This document shows positions 1 through 11,246 of a stretch of 64,000 bases of DNA, one piece after another. Position 1 is the stretch's first letter. Each line of letters begins with the position of its first letter. Position numbers and translations under genes: made by a program. Below the pieces are notes generated by a model. The model was given only the letters and a program-made list of their open reading frames with translations. It did no database searches and was not told the DNA's origin. This DNA comes from Chaetoderma sp. LZ-2023a (Eukaryota; Mollusca; Caudofoveata; Chaetodermatida; Chaetodermatidae): NCBI GenBank assembly GCA_034401795.1, contig CM067367.1:54934384-54998383 (forward strand), written 5' to 3'.

Positions 1-204
1 CTGATTTGCGCTGTAAATCCATATCAATTTATTTTTTTGTTTTGTAAAGCCGCCTAACTTAATTTTTCCATATCCTGAAAAAAACCAATATTGGATTTTC
101 AAGGCATTATTTTCAACATTCTTTCCATCCAGCAATCTTTCGCAGCCAAATCTTTATCACTCAAAATTCCTCAGAATTTTCTGTAATTGTTTTTGTTCTC
201 TGTA

Positions 205-410
205 GCTTTATGGTCAAGCCGCTCAAAATGGCTTTGCAATGGTTGCGAGAAAAGTCCATTTGCTGGCCAAGAGAAGACTATTTTTGAAAATTTACCATGA
301 ATAATGGGCCATTCATTCAAGCAATTGGTAAATTTTCCAAAATAGTAATGTTCAAATGGACATTCACTGAGAAAACCTTTTGGATCTTCATGATCAGTCT
401 TGACAATTAA
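205..410 (+). mobile_element. MITE-A copy, degenerate
   Basis: A worn copy of the TTAA foldback family described at 2985. The arm motifs GTCCATTTGC and GAAGACTATTTTTGAAAA and their inverted partners near 345-365 are still readable, but the central palindrome and both TTAA ends are eroded. Confidence 0.7.
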
Positions 411-463
411 CATGATGCAAGGATTAATACTGTAGTAGCTTGAAATGGTGCATTATTCTTCCC

Positions 464-487
464 CCACGCACACACGCACGCACACAC
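464..487. repeat. CA/CG-rich microsatellite
   Basis: A short alternating CACG/CACA tract. Purely a simple repeat. Confidence 0.85.
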
Positions 488-654
488 CGATTGTGTGTTT
501 TGTGTGGGAATTTTTGTATGGCAAAATATTAAATTGGTCGGGCCTAAGAGTACCTGTGACTCATTAGAGGTCTATAACAATACTGGACACCATTTGCCAG
601 CATTTGGCAATTACCCAAGCATTTCCCCTCAAGTACTACAGTTGATCAATGCAA

Positions 655-960
655 GTGTATCCGATCTGTCACTCACATATCTGATGTCATAATCAAATAT
701 GTCACATGTTAGCTGATGTCATCAATCATAATAACGCATAGTGCTGCCTATGGAAGCAACAGTGCCCAGTTAAATTAATTTCAAAATATTCAGCAGAATG
801 TTTATTAAATAGAAAGGCCATACAGTTTGTACAACTTGATGAACTATTAAGCGTTTATGATGGACATTATAATGCCATTCATGATGTAATTGATTATAAC
901 ATCAGCCTGCATGTGACGTTTTTGATTATGACGTCATATGACAGATCGATAAACTGGATT
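655..960 (+). mobile_element. MITE-D relic with reversed tail piece
   Basis: Positions 740-960 match the right half of MITE-D: GCAACAGTGCCCAGT, TTCAAAATATTCAGCAG, TTTATTAAATAG, then the GATTATGACGTCATATGA block and TGATAAACTGG. A TGACGTCA palindrome lies at 929-936. Positions 655-735 look like a tail in the opposite orientation (GATGTCATAATCAAATATG), so the left half has been replaced or rearranged. Confidence 0.65.
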
Positions 961-1914
961 AATCAATTGGCATATAGTAAAGAAATTGTGGTTCGTTAAA
1001 AAATCTAATCACCTATCCTAAAACATCTGGCCACCTGTCTTAATGAACCACCATCAGCACCTTTTTGTCGTTACCAGCAGGTGGTCTCAGTCTGTGCAAA
1101 TTGTACCTCATTTTTCCAGCACAATTCCCTCAGCAGTCATCAGCCACACTCTGTCACTTTGATAATGTCTGTGGATCTTTATTGCTGAACTCCTTTCAGT
1201 TTATGGCTTGGTTTAATGGCAGCTATCTCTGCACTGCTGGCCATAACTCACACATTTCTGCTTGTGGGAGCTAGATCTAAAGTTATTGCTGCAAAAGCTG
1301 GGAAAGAAAGAGTTCCTGATATTTTGTTTTGTTTCAGAACTTTGTAAAGAGAATATTGGCTTACATGTAGTTGTCCAGGTGGCATCATGGTCTCTTTTTC
1401 AGAGATGAATGTGAATACAGACTAGATGTTATACATTTTAATGGTCTTGATTGTGTTATAGCTGTTATAGCCAATGCTATGGCAGAGCCAACAGGGTCAT
1501 CATACACCAGCCAGACAGAGAGTGCACCCCTCTCCAATCACAGATAGAAGGAAAATAAATAAGGTCAATTGGATATTTGTCTTCATAAATGTAGGAGATG
1601 TCCTTTAGGAGCATCTAAATTTAAAATTAATTTATTTGAGTTTGGTGGGTGTCAGGTTGCAGAGGAGGACAGTGAAACAATTTCAGTTTTGGGAAACCAA
1701 TTTGTGTGTGTATACTCCGCATGTATCACTGTTTATCGCATACAGTGGGTCATCACGCCCACCTCACCCACAACCTACCCACTTAATGCAGGTGGGAGTG
1801 GAGTGGTGTTGACCACATCCACCCTGTAGCCCCCTCGTTCCCCCACCCTTTTAAATGTGAGTTTTGAATTAAAAGTACATAACGAGGAGCCCGTGATCCC
1901 ATTCAGCTTAGTTT
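961..1914. other. No gene seen; minor repeat fragment
   Basis: No convincing exon or RNA gene. Positions 1583-1640 (GGAGATG then CCTT then GGAGCATC) resemble 56490-56530 and are probably a fragment of an unnamed dispersed repeat. Confidence 0.4.
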
Positions 1915-2605
1915 TTAGCTCACCTGGCCAGAATGGCCAAGTGAGCTTATGCCATGGCAACCGTCCGGCATCCGTCCGTCTGTCTGTGTGTCCATCCGTC
2001 CGTCTGTCCGTCCGTCAACTTTTTCCTTTTAACGACTTCTCAATAACCACTGGGCCAATTTCAGTTATATTTGGCAGGAAGTATCCTTAGGGCATAGGGA
2101 TCCAAGTTTGTTCAAACAAAGCCGATCGGCTGATTTGGCTGGTGGCCATCTTGGATTTTGGCCGATTTTAGGAAATGGCTTTAAAAATCTTCTCCGAAAC
2201 CGCTCGGTGGATTGAAGCAAACACCATGAAATATGATCTAGGGCAAGAGCTGAACAAAGTTTGTTCAAGGGAATTTGATTGGTCAAATGGTTCGGCGGCC
2301 ATTTTGGTTGACCTAGTTTTAGCGAAAACGACTTCTCCAGAACCGCTGAAGGGATCGAAATTTGGCAGATATAATTAGGGATTAAGGGCCATTAAAGTTT
2401 GTTCAAGGGAAGTTGATCCGTTAAAAAAACATGGCCGCAGTGGGCCAATCAAAATACAGCATGTTTGGCGGCCATATTGGATTTTTTTATTTGATGGATT
2501 TCGAAGCCAAAATTTGTTTAGTACAGGGTTATGAGTATGCTGATTTCAACCATACCATTTCTGAATCTATCAGATAAACGGTTTGGTGGCATGTAGTAAA
2601 ATTGG
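1915..2605 (+). mobile_element. HINE-C copy, 3'-truncated (600-bp core type)
   Basis: Starts with the head TTAGCTCACCTGGCCAGA and GAGCTTATGCCATGG, passes into a (GTCY)n tract at about 1970-2018, then one core unit (AATTTCAGTTATATTTGGCA, GGGCATAGGGATCCAAGTT, GGCCATCTTGGATTTT). The core runs to the AGATAAACGGTTTGG block near 2590. The 3' subterminal repeat and tail seen at 4490-4525 are absent. Architecture matches pearl/DINE-1-like, Helentron-derived non-autonomous elements; that class assignment is inference. Confidence 0.75.
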
Positions 2606-2984
2606 CATTTAGTACAGTTGGTCTTTATAGCATGTTTAACAGCATTCTAAAACCCTTGTAATCATTTGACAGAGTGACCAAACTCACTTAGCAGCAGTTG
2701 TTCACTAGTTCAAAATAATAATTTGACTGAAAGTCATTGCTGCCTTAGAATGCAACAACTTTCTGTCAAATAAATATCAAAATATTCAAAGTTATAGATG
2801 TCAGCACACACAATACATATCTTAGATATTTAGCCAGCATAGGAAAACATTTAATCTTGTAATTTAAAACCACAACTCTAATTCCCAACATTGAAATGAA
2901 ATTAATACCCTGTGAGGTAGTGAGCTGATGAAGTGTACCATATTCACATACTGATTCTAAAAGATTTATTTAATTAATTCATCA
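2606..2984. other. No gene or clear repeat
   Basis: AT-rich sequence with short palindromic scraps only (a diverged G/E-type core near 2690-2790). Confidence 0.4.
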
Positions 2985-3224
2985 TTAACCCTTTAACACT
3001 CATATCAGCAAAAAAGGACTTCTGCAGTGATCTTGAGAAATGTTCATTTGCCGACTAAAAGAAGACGTTTTTTGAAAATTGACCACTGTAATGACTGGCT
3101 CGATAACCGAGCCAGTCATTCCAGTGATAAATTTTCAAAAATAGTCTTCTCTTGGTCGGCAAGTGGACATTTTCTTTGAGAAGATTTAAATTGTCTTGAA
3201 TAAATTTGATGGTTAAATGGTTAA
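2985..3224 (+). mobile_element. MITE-A, complete (type copy)
   Basis: TTAA at 2985-2988 and 3221-3224 flank a 232-bp element starting CCCTTTAACACTCATATCAG and ending GGTTAAATGG. The inside is a foldback: CATTTGCCGACT, GAAAATTGACCACTG and ATGACTGGCTCG on the left reappear inverted on the right around a central palindrome near 3105. No coding capacity. TTAA duplication with CCC-start ends is the piggyBac signature, so I infer mobilisation by a piggyBac-type transposase. Confidence 0.85.
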
Positions 3225-3377
3225 AGCCAATTAATTCTAGCAATAAATTTAGTTCAGTATTGCTTTATTCACAAGTTTTGTTGGATAGCATGTAGCATGG
3301 TGACGACCATTTTGAAAATAGTTTTGCTGACGATATCTGTTACCGTCAAGTGCAGCAACAGTTTTCAGCCTGACTAT

Positions 3378-3546
3378 TCAACCCTTGTCACACCAATGTC
3401 TAAAGATTAATTGATACAAAGCCATTATTAGAAAGGCTGCTATACAGTTTGTAAACACCATTGCTGAAGACCATTGCTGTCATAGACAGTGCTGTTGCTG
3501 TTATATAATTGACAGCAACAGCTTAGACAACCCTTATTTCCAGTTA
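3378..3546. mobile_element. Possible MITE-F relic
   Basis: The left edge CAACCCTTGTCACACCAATG resembles the MITE-F start, and an inner palindrome around 3490-3515 (GTTGCTGTTATATAATTGAC) has the form of the family core. Ends are too diverged for certainty. Confidence 0.35.
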
Positions 3547-3590
3547 AATGCGGTAATAAGATTTGCTTCTTATCAATTTATTAGCTCACC

Positions 3591-4525
3591 TGGCCAGAAT
3601 GTCCGGCGTCTGTCCGTCCATCCGTCTGTCCGTCCGTCAACTTTTTCCTTTTAACGACTTCTCAATAACCACTGGGCCAATTTCAGTTATATTTGGCAGG
3701 AAGTATCCTTAGGGCATAGGGATCCAAGTTTGTTCAAACAAAGCCGATCGGCTGATTTGGCTGGTGGCCATCTTGGATTTTGGCCGATTTTAGGAAATGG
3801 CTTTAAAAATCTTCTCCGAAACCGCTTGGTGGATTGATTCAAAACTCACGAAATATCATATAGGGCAAGAGCTGAACCAGGTTTGTTCGAAGGAACTTGA
3901 TTGGCCAAATGGTTCGGTGGCCATATTGGATGACCTAGTTTTCGTGAAAACGACATTCTGCAGAACCGCTGAATGGATCGGGCTGAAATTTTGGGGATAT
4001 AATTATGGACTAAGGGCCATTAAAGTTTGTTCATGGGAAGTTGATAGGTAAAAAACATGGCCGCCGTGGACCAATCAAATTTTAGCGTGTTTGGCTGCCA
4101 TATTCAATTTTTTTATTTGATGGATTTTGAAGCCAAAATTGGTTTTCTTAACTCCGCTTACTTGTCAGTCAGCTGTCGTATAGCGATAACCCCATCCATC
4201 TTCTGTATGTCCATCCATCCATCTGTTTGTCCATCACCAACAATGGCGGCTCATTTTGTTATTTCGTGACGGATCGACACCAAACTTGGTCACAATGTTA
4301 ATGACGGCATCTAATATCTGTGTTGTGAAAATGAAACTGAGAGGACATCAAATGCCAGAGTTATCACTCCGTAAATATTTGCAGAGATTGTTGTCAATAT
4401 CTCGAAAACTAAATCATTTGACTGAAAGTCATTGGAAGTGACACTGATGGATGTAAAACGTAAGTAAGATTAGTTGAAATGCCAATGTTCCAGGTGAGCG
4501 ATACAGGCCCATTGGGCCTCTTGTT
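3591..4525 (+). mobile_element. HINE-C, complete copy
   Basis: Full-length by comparison: head TTAGCTCACCTGGCCAGA at 3591, (GTCY)n at about 3603-3637, a core unit like 1915-2605, then at 4140-4260 a second (GTCC/ATCC) tract, and the tail CCAGGTGAGCGATACAGG followed by GGCCCATTGGGCC and TCTTGTT ending at 4525. AGCTCACCTGG in the head is the inverted partner of CCAGGTGAGC in the tail, which sits inside the last stem-loop. This offset inverted repeat plus 3' hairpin is the hallmark of HINE/Helentron-type ends. No protein is encoded. Confidence 0.8.
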
Positions 4526-4972
4526 CTTAGAACAGCCTGAAATGGCACATCTAAAGATATAAATTGTGGAAGAACCCCAGAGCCTTAACTCTCAGAAATG
4601 AAGACCCCCCCTTCTCCCAGACCCCTATATGATGATAATGATGATGTTCTAGTAATGAAAACATCCTTCATCCACAATCAGTCTTTTTGCTTTGGTCATC
4701 ACTCTCTCCTGTCTTTAGCTACATCTGATTTGCTTCTTTCTCTTCAGTGTAGCCAGTCCTGCTTTTAGGCGGGTGCATATCATGTTTACATCTATACGCT
4801 CTGGTATGATCCCTATTACAATAATGTGCTATTTCATTTAACAGCCATAACATTGCATATCTGTTAGATATTTAAAAAAAATATTTTGATAGAATGTTGT
4901 TTCTGTCATAGATAGAAGAAACTGTCAATTAAATTATTTAAAAATATGCAGCATACGCGTCTAATGGACCGT
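4526..4972. other. No gene seen
   Basis: Ordinary AT-rich spacer with a short ATGATG run at about 4630-4645. Confidence 0.4.
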
Positions 4973-5368
4973 TCCAGTTTTAGTTATGCCCCGCCCATCT
5001 CTAGCTACGCTCCACCCACACCTCGCTTGTGTTGGGATCGATCGATCTCTGAACTTAATGACTATCTATTTCCAGAAGACTATACAGGGAAGCTGTTGAA
5101 TATTTTAAAACTAATTTGACTGGATGCTGTTGCTGCCTATGGCACCAACAGTGCCCAGTCAAATGAGTTTCAAAATATTCAACATCATCTTTATTAAATA
5201 GTAAAGACATACAATTCATACACCAACGCTGTACCAATTACATGTGTACATGCATACGTGACGTACTTATCTACGTCATGATGACATCATTGATTATGAT
5301 GTCATCCTACACGTCACATAGTTGATTATGATGTCATATGATGGATTGATAAACCGTAAAGATCCATT
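4973..5368 (+). mobile_element. MITE-D, near-complete
   Basis: Ends ATGGACCGTTCCAGTTTTAG and GTAAAGATCCATT form a terminal inverted repeat. In order: GCCCCGCCCATC, GTTGGGATCGATCGATC, a central palindrome (TTTGACTGGATGCTGTTGCT and its inverse), TTTATTAAATAGTAAAGAC, then repeated TGAYGTCAT-like motifs (5270-5345). No coding capacity. Confidence 0.8.
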
Positions 5369-5886
5369 ATTCCATGTTTTGTATATCTGTCATGTTTTGC
5401 TGGTTGATAATGTAGATTATTAGTGCATTCTTTATAACATGTGACTCATGGTTAGTACCTAACCTGCCACAGAGAGTAATGCTGAAATTCTTAATGTTAT
5501 TTAGAACACATGGAAAATTCCTAGCATAAATGGTGTGTTTCAGACATTTCAGCCACTGTCAGACTAAGTGGGGGAAGATTGTCTGAGAGAACATGTCCAT
5601 ACATGTAGTTTGCTATGTGACTGAGTGCACCATATCGCGAAGCTGACAGACATGTCCTCTCCTACTTAACTGTCACCATAGCTTAGTTCCAATTTTGAGA
5701 CTATACAATTTGTTGTCCTGAGTGTATTTCTGGAGGCTGCTGTGCTTGGCAATTTCCGCAAAGTAATTGAAAAAAGCACTTAATTTATTCCCAAAATAAG
5801 AAAAATTGCCAAATATCTCTCATAGTATTACTCTAAAATATATCAAATTTAATTTTTAATTCAGCTTTTTTATGTCCTTTAACTAT
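5369..5886. other. No gene seen
   Basis: No exon-like frame and no match to the families in the window. Confidence 0.4.
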
Positions 5887-6085
5887 TTAACCCTAAGAAA
5901 CCAGAAATGACAACTTTTTATGATATATGGAATATTCGTTTGAAGATTTTGGAACTAATTTGACTGAAAACTGTTGCCAATGGTAGCAACAAGCTCCAGT
6001 CAAATTAGTTTTAAACTATTCAGCAGATTTCCTGTGTGGTTGTCTAGAAATTGAGACACTGAAATTGCAGAAGTAAAATGGTTAA
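5887..6085. mobile_element. MITE-E, TTAA-flanked
   Basis: TTAA at 5887-5890 and 6082-6085 bound an element whose core is GGAACTAATTTGACTGAAAA with its inverse CAGTCAAATTAG. The left end CCCTAAGAAACCAG and right end AAAATGG are the E-type ends also seen at 21750 and 26838. Confidence 0.7.
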
Positions 6086-6138
6086 TATGCCATAAAACTG
6101 ATCAGTACATGGCAGACTTTAGAAATGTGTATATAGTT

Positions 6139-6313
6139 TTAACTGTCTTACTACTGAATTCCTGCAGACTACATTTTCCATGGGGTTTAACTCTGGATAT
6201 GTTGAATATTTTGAAAACAATTTGACTTAAAGTTGTTGATGGCTAAGCTGAACTATTTCTTGCCAATTGACATTATTGTCTGATGATTTGCAGCGGTCTG
6301 TAGGTAGTTTTAA
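6139..6313 (+). mobile_element. MITE-G, TTAA-flanked
   Basis: TTAA at 6139-6142 and 6310-6313. Begins TTAACTGTCTTACT, contains CATGGGGTTTAACTCTGGA and TTGAATATTTTGAAAACAA, and ends in the family's GATTTGCAGC block. Its right TTAA is also the left TTAA of the next MITE-A. Confidence 0.7.
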
Positions 6314-6578
6314 CCATTAACACTCAAAACGGCCAAAGACGGCTTCTGTAGTAACCTTGAGGAATGTCAATTTGCAGACCAAGAGTAGACAATTTTTGAA
6401 AATTTACAACTGGAATTGAAATTGGAAAATTTACAACTGGCTGGAATGACTGGCTTGATAACCGAGCCAGTCATTCCAGTGGTAAATTTTCAAAAATAGT
6501 TTTATTGGTCTGCAAATTGGCATTTTCATTGAGAAAATTGAAATTTTCATGAACAAATTTAAGGCTTAAAAGGGTTAA
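6310..6578 (+). mobile_element. MITE-A with local duplication in left arm
   Basis: TTAA at 6310-6313 and 6575-6578. Arms CAATTTGCAGACCAAGAG and inverse. The segment GGAAAATTTACAACTGG is present twice (near 6395 and 6424), which makes this copy longer than usual and suggests slippage at the hairpin. Confidence 0.85.
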
Positions 6579-6797
6579 TCAACTTTGTGTCATTGATAAT
6601 CAGTATTATGTGAGAGTTATGTGGTACCTACTTATATTCTTTTGTGTCTTCAATGCTCCATCTATAGAGAGAATTTATGATATTGTGTTTGTCTTGCACA
6701 GCTTGACATTGACAGGAAAAATCAAGAGAATTACTTTTGTAATCTAACTACTTACTTTATTATAGTGATATGTGGTTTGTGCTGGCATCCATGATGC

Positions 6798-6993
6798 TTA
6801 ACTGTCTCGCCACCATGCAATAATTTCAATGAGAAAAAACTGTTGTCTTGCTGAATATTTTGAAAACAATTTGACTGACAGTTGTTGGTGGCTAAGCCAC
6901 CAACAGCTTTCAGTCAAACTGGTTTCAAAATATTTAGCCTATCCAGAGATATAACCCTTGGAATATGTCGTCTTTAAAAACTCAGGCAGTCAA
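6798..6993 (+). mobile_element. MITE-G
   Basis: Left end TTAACTGTCTCGCC; right end CAGGCAGTCAA is its inverted partner with one altered TTAA base. The core hairpin (CAGTTGTTGGTGGC / GCCACCAACAGC) is intact. Confidence 0.7.
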
Positions 6994-7964
6994 GAATATG
7001 TGCATCAAAATGTGGTGTATCTATCATGTGGTAATTTTGCTTAGTAATAAACATGTACGTCCAGTGTCTCTTATATGCGTTCTTTTGCACATATATACAC
7101 ACATGAAGTTTTGAGATGAGGGACAAATCTTAGCCCTGTAGGTCCCTCTGCATGCACAGAATAAATCTCCCAAAAATTGTAACACGACTGTAACAGGCAT
7201 ATACCAATTGTGGTGACTAAATATTTCTCTGTTTGTGCAGGTGGATGCAGTAGAGGTAGTCTCAATTTAATAGATTATGTAAACCTCGGGGATGAGAGGG
7301 GTGGGTTGGGGTTTGGTGGCATCAGTTTTGTTGGGTAGTTTTGAAGAAAAGTTGAAGTCCTTGAAAGATAAAGATTGTTGCTAACATGAAAATTGCATAC
7401 ATTTCCCAGTCTAGTTTCATACCACCATATGATTATCTTTAATGAAAACACTTCCCATTATCCTGGCAGAGAAATTATTACCCGAGACACATAAATATTG
7501 GGCATTCTGATAATAAATCGTCAGAATTCATCATGAAATTTGCATGGTGTCAAGAATCTGTTCAGATTCAACATTTAGAGCAAGTACTTTGCCGAGTCGA
7601 CTGCGACCCATGGGCCTGGATTTTGAACTTGGAACTCAGAAAGTACAGTATAGTGACTGGCGAGACCCTGATACAGATATACAGAATGGGTACCCCGTTT
7701 GACAACTTATCGCATGTTCATAGGAATCGTTCATTTTAATACAAGCAAGTTGTTATTGCATATTTTCGACTGCTACACATACTCATTTGGTTGGTAAAGG
7801 TAGAGTCTGCGTCGACACACAACAGGGGCAAAGTTATTGGCAGACAAATTCCTGCTGTCACCAAGCACCACCGTGACAACCCAGGTTACTGGGAAAGTAC
7901 TAACCTAATACCAGGCGAAGAGAGCCAAATATTGGCCCAGTACTGGCCCAGTGACCTGCGTTAT
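6994..7964. other. No gene supported
   Basis: The longest frame that starts here (122 codons, 7791-8159 on the plus strand) runs into the MITE-E at 7965 and resembles no family I know. Positions 7785-7960 are less AT-rich than their surroundings and hold a TGGCCCAGT direct repeat; an exon is possible but unsupported. Confidence 0.35.
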
Positions 7965-8145
7965 CAGGGCAGTATCTCAATTCTAAGATATTTTTGTATA
8001 GCAGAGCTGTTTAATATTTTGAAAACTAATTTGACTGGAACCTGTTGCTGCCATAGGTCAGAAACACATCCCAGTCAAACTAAGTTCAAAATATTAACAA
8101 AATATTCCTTACATCATAAACCATTTGTTGTTTTGTGCCGTGTAA
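7965..8145 (+). mobile_element. MITE-E, ends eroded
   Basis: Core AAAACTAATTTGACTGGAAC plus inverse CCCAGTCAAACTAAG, then the E-type right arm ATATTCCTTACATCATAAA. Confidence 0.6.
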
Positions 8146-8369
8146 AGATTAAGTCATAAAAAACTGATATGTTTACAACAAACACCATTTTATTTTGCAC
8201 TGATATATTGAACATTTTGAAAATGAACATAATGTCACTCAGTATTGGACCTCAAACTCTAGATGCCATGATATACATGCTGTGTACATGCAGTCATAAG
8301 CGCAGACACTCAGGCACTCACGCCGCACATGCCTATTTATCTTCTGCCAAGGAAATCAATATATTTCCT

Positions 8370-8555
8370 TTGTGAATATCAATTTACAGACCAGGAGAAG
8401 ACTGTTTTTCAAATTTTATCACTGGAGTGACTGGCTCTGTTATCGAGCCAGTCATTGCAGTGATAAAGTTTCAAAAATCGTCTTCTTGCAAATGGCTGTT
8501 TCTCAAGTGCATTGCAGAGGTTGGTTTTGGCTGACTTGCCCCATTAGAGTTAAAA
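8370..8555 (-). mobile_element. MITE-A, ends lost
   Basis: Central palindrome TGACTGGCTCTGTTATCGAG/CCAGTCA and arms are clear. The right part TTGGTTTTGGCTGACTTG shows minus orientation. Confidence 0.7.
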
Positions 8556-9069
8556 TATTTGGTATATTTCCTATTTAGCTCCCTTGAGAGAAAGCTTTGC
8601 TGATGAGAACTCTTGAGTAAACAAGTTAGAAATTATTTTATATTTAATGGCTTTATTCCCATCTTGTGAACTGATTCAGCACTTTCAAGGATAATTTATC
8701 TTGTCTCCTTAATCCCAGTGGACAAGGGACCACACGTGATGGCCATCTCTGACAGATTCCTGATATAAGTCCTGCCTTGACATTATCACTGGCTCTAAGT
8801 GCATAGGAAATATAGAGTCAAGTCAATATGAATTTATTTACTCACCACTAATCATATGTCTTCTGGGAATTTCTGAAATGTTAAGCAGCAGATCTTGTTA
8901 GCCAATATTAACTGTGATTTCATTCAGAAATTATAGAAATTAGAATGACCTACTGGTAGTCTTAATGGATAAACAAATGTGGAACCCACTGTTGATAATG
9001 TGAAAACAATTTTAGACAGCAACACCTTTTAGTTACAACCTGCTACTACGCATTTGGACTTGCTGAACA
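8556..9069. other. No gene seen
   Basis: AT-rich spacer; a short G-type scrap near 9010-9050 only. Confidence 0.4.
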
Positions 9070-9325
9070 CTAACTGTCTGCTGCTGAATTACTGCAGACT
9101 ACATTTTCCATAGGGTTTAACTCTGGACCTGCTGCTGAATATTTTGAAAACAATTTGACTAAAAGTTTGTTGGTGGCTAATCCACCAACAACTTTCAGTC
9201 AAATTGTTTTCAAAATATTCAGCAGCAGGTCCAGAGTTATTGCCCATTGAAATTATTGACTGGTGGCTTGAAGCATTCAGAAAATGGTCAAGCTGCAGAA
9301 AAAATTACCTTGACTGTATAGTTAA
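9070..9325 (+). mobile_element. MITE-G with near-perfect hairpin
   Basis: Left end CTAACTGTCTGCTGCTG. Positions 9117-9240 form one almost perfect stem: AACTCTGGACCTGCTGCTG and its inverse bracket the TTGTTGGTGGCTAATCCACC centre, arms about 58 bases. The right TTAA is probably 9322-9325. Confidence 0.75.
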
Positions 9326-9687
9326 TTTTAATTTAGATTTTGGGAATTCATGTTTCAGAATTTTAAATCGATTCAAACTGGGCAGAGCTTAGATAGAAAT
9401 GGGTAGGGCATAGATAGAAATGGCTCCCTTTACTGTAAAATATCACTGGAACCGTATTTCTTTAGTTGCGATAAAAAAAAATCCCAACCCGGATTGATCT
9501 TCATTATCAGGTAGGTTAATGATTTCCAATATATGGAAATGACCCATTAAACCTTCGCATTAGATCCTGGGTTTAAGGACTAATGCGCAACACCGCAAGC
9601 TGGGGATTATCATTTATATTGCCATGCATACCGTATATTGAACTCTGGTTACATTTAATTCGAATCACCTCCCAGCACTGGATTGAT
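9326..9687. other. No gene seen
   Basis: Spacer without recognisable repeat or exon. Confidence 0.35.
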
Positions 9688-9846
9688 TTAACCCCTATCA
9701 CACTAATGCAGACATATGGATGATTTAAGCAACATAAGGCAGTAGAAGAGATGCTGGTGCACAGTTTGAAAACTATGTTGTTGAAAGCTGTTGTTGACTT
9801 TACAGAGCTTACATTGTTACTAAAATCAACACCAGTTGTCCGATTA
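9688..9846. mobile_element. Possible MITE-F relic
   Basis: TTAACCCCTATCACACTAATG at 9688 is close to the MITE-F start. An inner GTTGTTGAAAGCTGTTGTTG with weak inverted partner follows. Right end uncertain. Confidence 0.35.
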
Positions 9847-9889
9847 AAGGAAACAGAATTTTGGAATTTAAAATGTCTGTGGCTTTAGG

Positions 9890-10075
9890 GATTATGATCC
9901 TTCGACAGTTGAAATTCCAGTGTTGCAATTCCAATACAGCTGTACAAGAAAGCAGTTAGATATTTTTGAAAGTAATTTGATGGCAACATGTTGCTGCCAA
10001 CGTTGAATTACTTTCAAAATATTCAACAGAATATTCCTGACACCAGAAGGAATTTCGGGAGGGCTAAGGGGTTAA
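9890..10075 (+). mobile_element. MITE-E sharing TTAA with next element
   Basis: Core AAAGTAATTTGATGGCAACA and inverse TTGAATTACTTTCAAAATAT, E-type right arm, and TTAA 10072-10075, which is at the same time the left TTAA of the following MITE-A. Confidence 0.65.
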
Positions 10076-10305
10076 CCTTTTAAGCGTCGAATTTGTTCAA
10101 GAAAATTTTAATTTTCTCATAGAAAATGTCCATTTACAGACCAATAGAAGACTATTTTTGAAAATTTACCACTGGAATAACTTGATCGGTTATCGAGCCA
10201 GTCATTCCAGTGGTAAGTTTTCAAAAATAGCCTTCTCTTGGTCTGCAAATGGACATTTCTCAAGACCACTGGTGTTTTTGGCTAATATGAGTGCTAACGG
10301 GTTAA
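10072..10305 (-). mobile_element. MITE-A, complete
   Basis: TTAA 10072-10075 and 10302-10305. The left end CCTTTTAAGCGTCGAATTTG is the reverse-orientation end; the right end TTTTTGGCTAATATGAGTGC matches the inverted type start. Confidence 0.85.
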
Positions 10306-10496
10306 GGATTAATTGTCATGAGATTATAGCTGCAAATAATGATCATGGAGCATTAGTTTGAGACTAATGTTAGAATTCCCTAAGCTCATTTTAAAGTTGA
10401 TACTTTGATTTTCCCTCATCTCAGTTTTTCAGCTATCAGATTTATAGTTATTTGCTTTGGGGATCAATGCTTCATCTGATGTGGATTGTGCATAGG

Positions 10497-10648
10497 TTAA
10501 CTCTTCCCAATGGTAAGATTTATATTTAAAAAAATGTCCATTTGAAAAGAAGCGACTACATTAAAAAAATTACCACCGGAATGACTCTCTCTGTCTTTCC
10601 GGTGGTAAAATAGGCCATTTTTGTCCAGCTTCACCATAGAGGGTTTAA
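10497..10648 (-). mobile_element. MITE-A, short internally deleted copy
   Basis: TTAA 10497-10500 and 10645-10648. Only about 150 bp: arms shortened, centre reduced to CCGGAATGACTCTCTCTGTC/TTTCCGG. Confidence 0.65.
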
Positions 10649-10869
10649 GGATGTCTGACAAATTTGAGTCAAATGACAGCTGCAGTGTGCACTGTGGAAT
10701 TTAACTACTTAATAGCTAGTCTATTTCTCTTTCAGAAAACATCCATTTGTCAGAAATAATATTCCACTGATATTGCTGTTTTTCAGTTATTAATTCTAAT
10801 CATTTCATATCATCTAGTTGAGCGTTATGGGGGTAGCAATGTTAGCTAAGCCATGCATGCACAGAGGAC

Positions 10870-11246
10870 AGTCTTAGCTATACACGCCCATCTCTAGCTA
10901 ATCCCCACCCACACCTTGCTCGTGTTGGGGTCGATCGATCCCTGAACTCCCTGACTATCAATTTCCAGAAAACTATACAGGTAAGCTGTTGAATATTTTG
11001 AAACTTATTTGACTGGGCGCTGTTGCTGCCATATAATGGCAGCAACAGCGCCCAGTCAAATTATTTTCAAAATATTTAACTGCATGTTTATTAAATAGTA
11101 ACGTAAAGACATACAATTCGTACAACAATGCTTAGTCTGTCACCAATTATGTGTTCGTGATGAACTTATCTATGTCATACATAACGACATTGATTATGAC
11201 ATCATCCTAAACGGCACGATTGATGGATAAACTGGAAGGTTCCATT
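10870..11246 (+). mobile_element. MITE-D, left end worn
   Basis: Shows CGCCCATCTCTAGCTAA, GGGGTCGATCGATCC, central palindrome TGGGCGCTGTTGCTGCCATA and its inverse, TTTATTAAATAGTAACG, and right end GGATAAACTGGAAGGTTCCA. Confidence 0.8.

Noticed and set aside
2065-2378. Opposed 67-73-codon frames, with relatives at 3797, 58702 and 59723-59996, suggesting a conserved small protein
   Set aside because: They coincide with the HINE-C core, differ in length and frame between copies, and are interrupted in most.
3591-4525. Classical DNA transposon with terminal inverted repeats
   Set aside because: The inverted partner of the head lies some 25 bases inside the 3' end and is followed by a separate hairpin; no target duplication is visible. 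This fits HINE/Helentron-type ends better.
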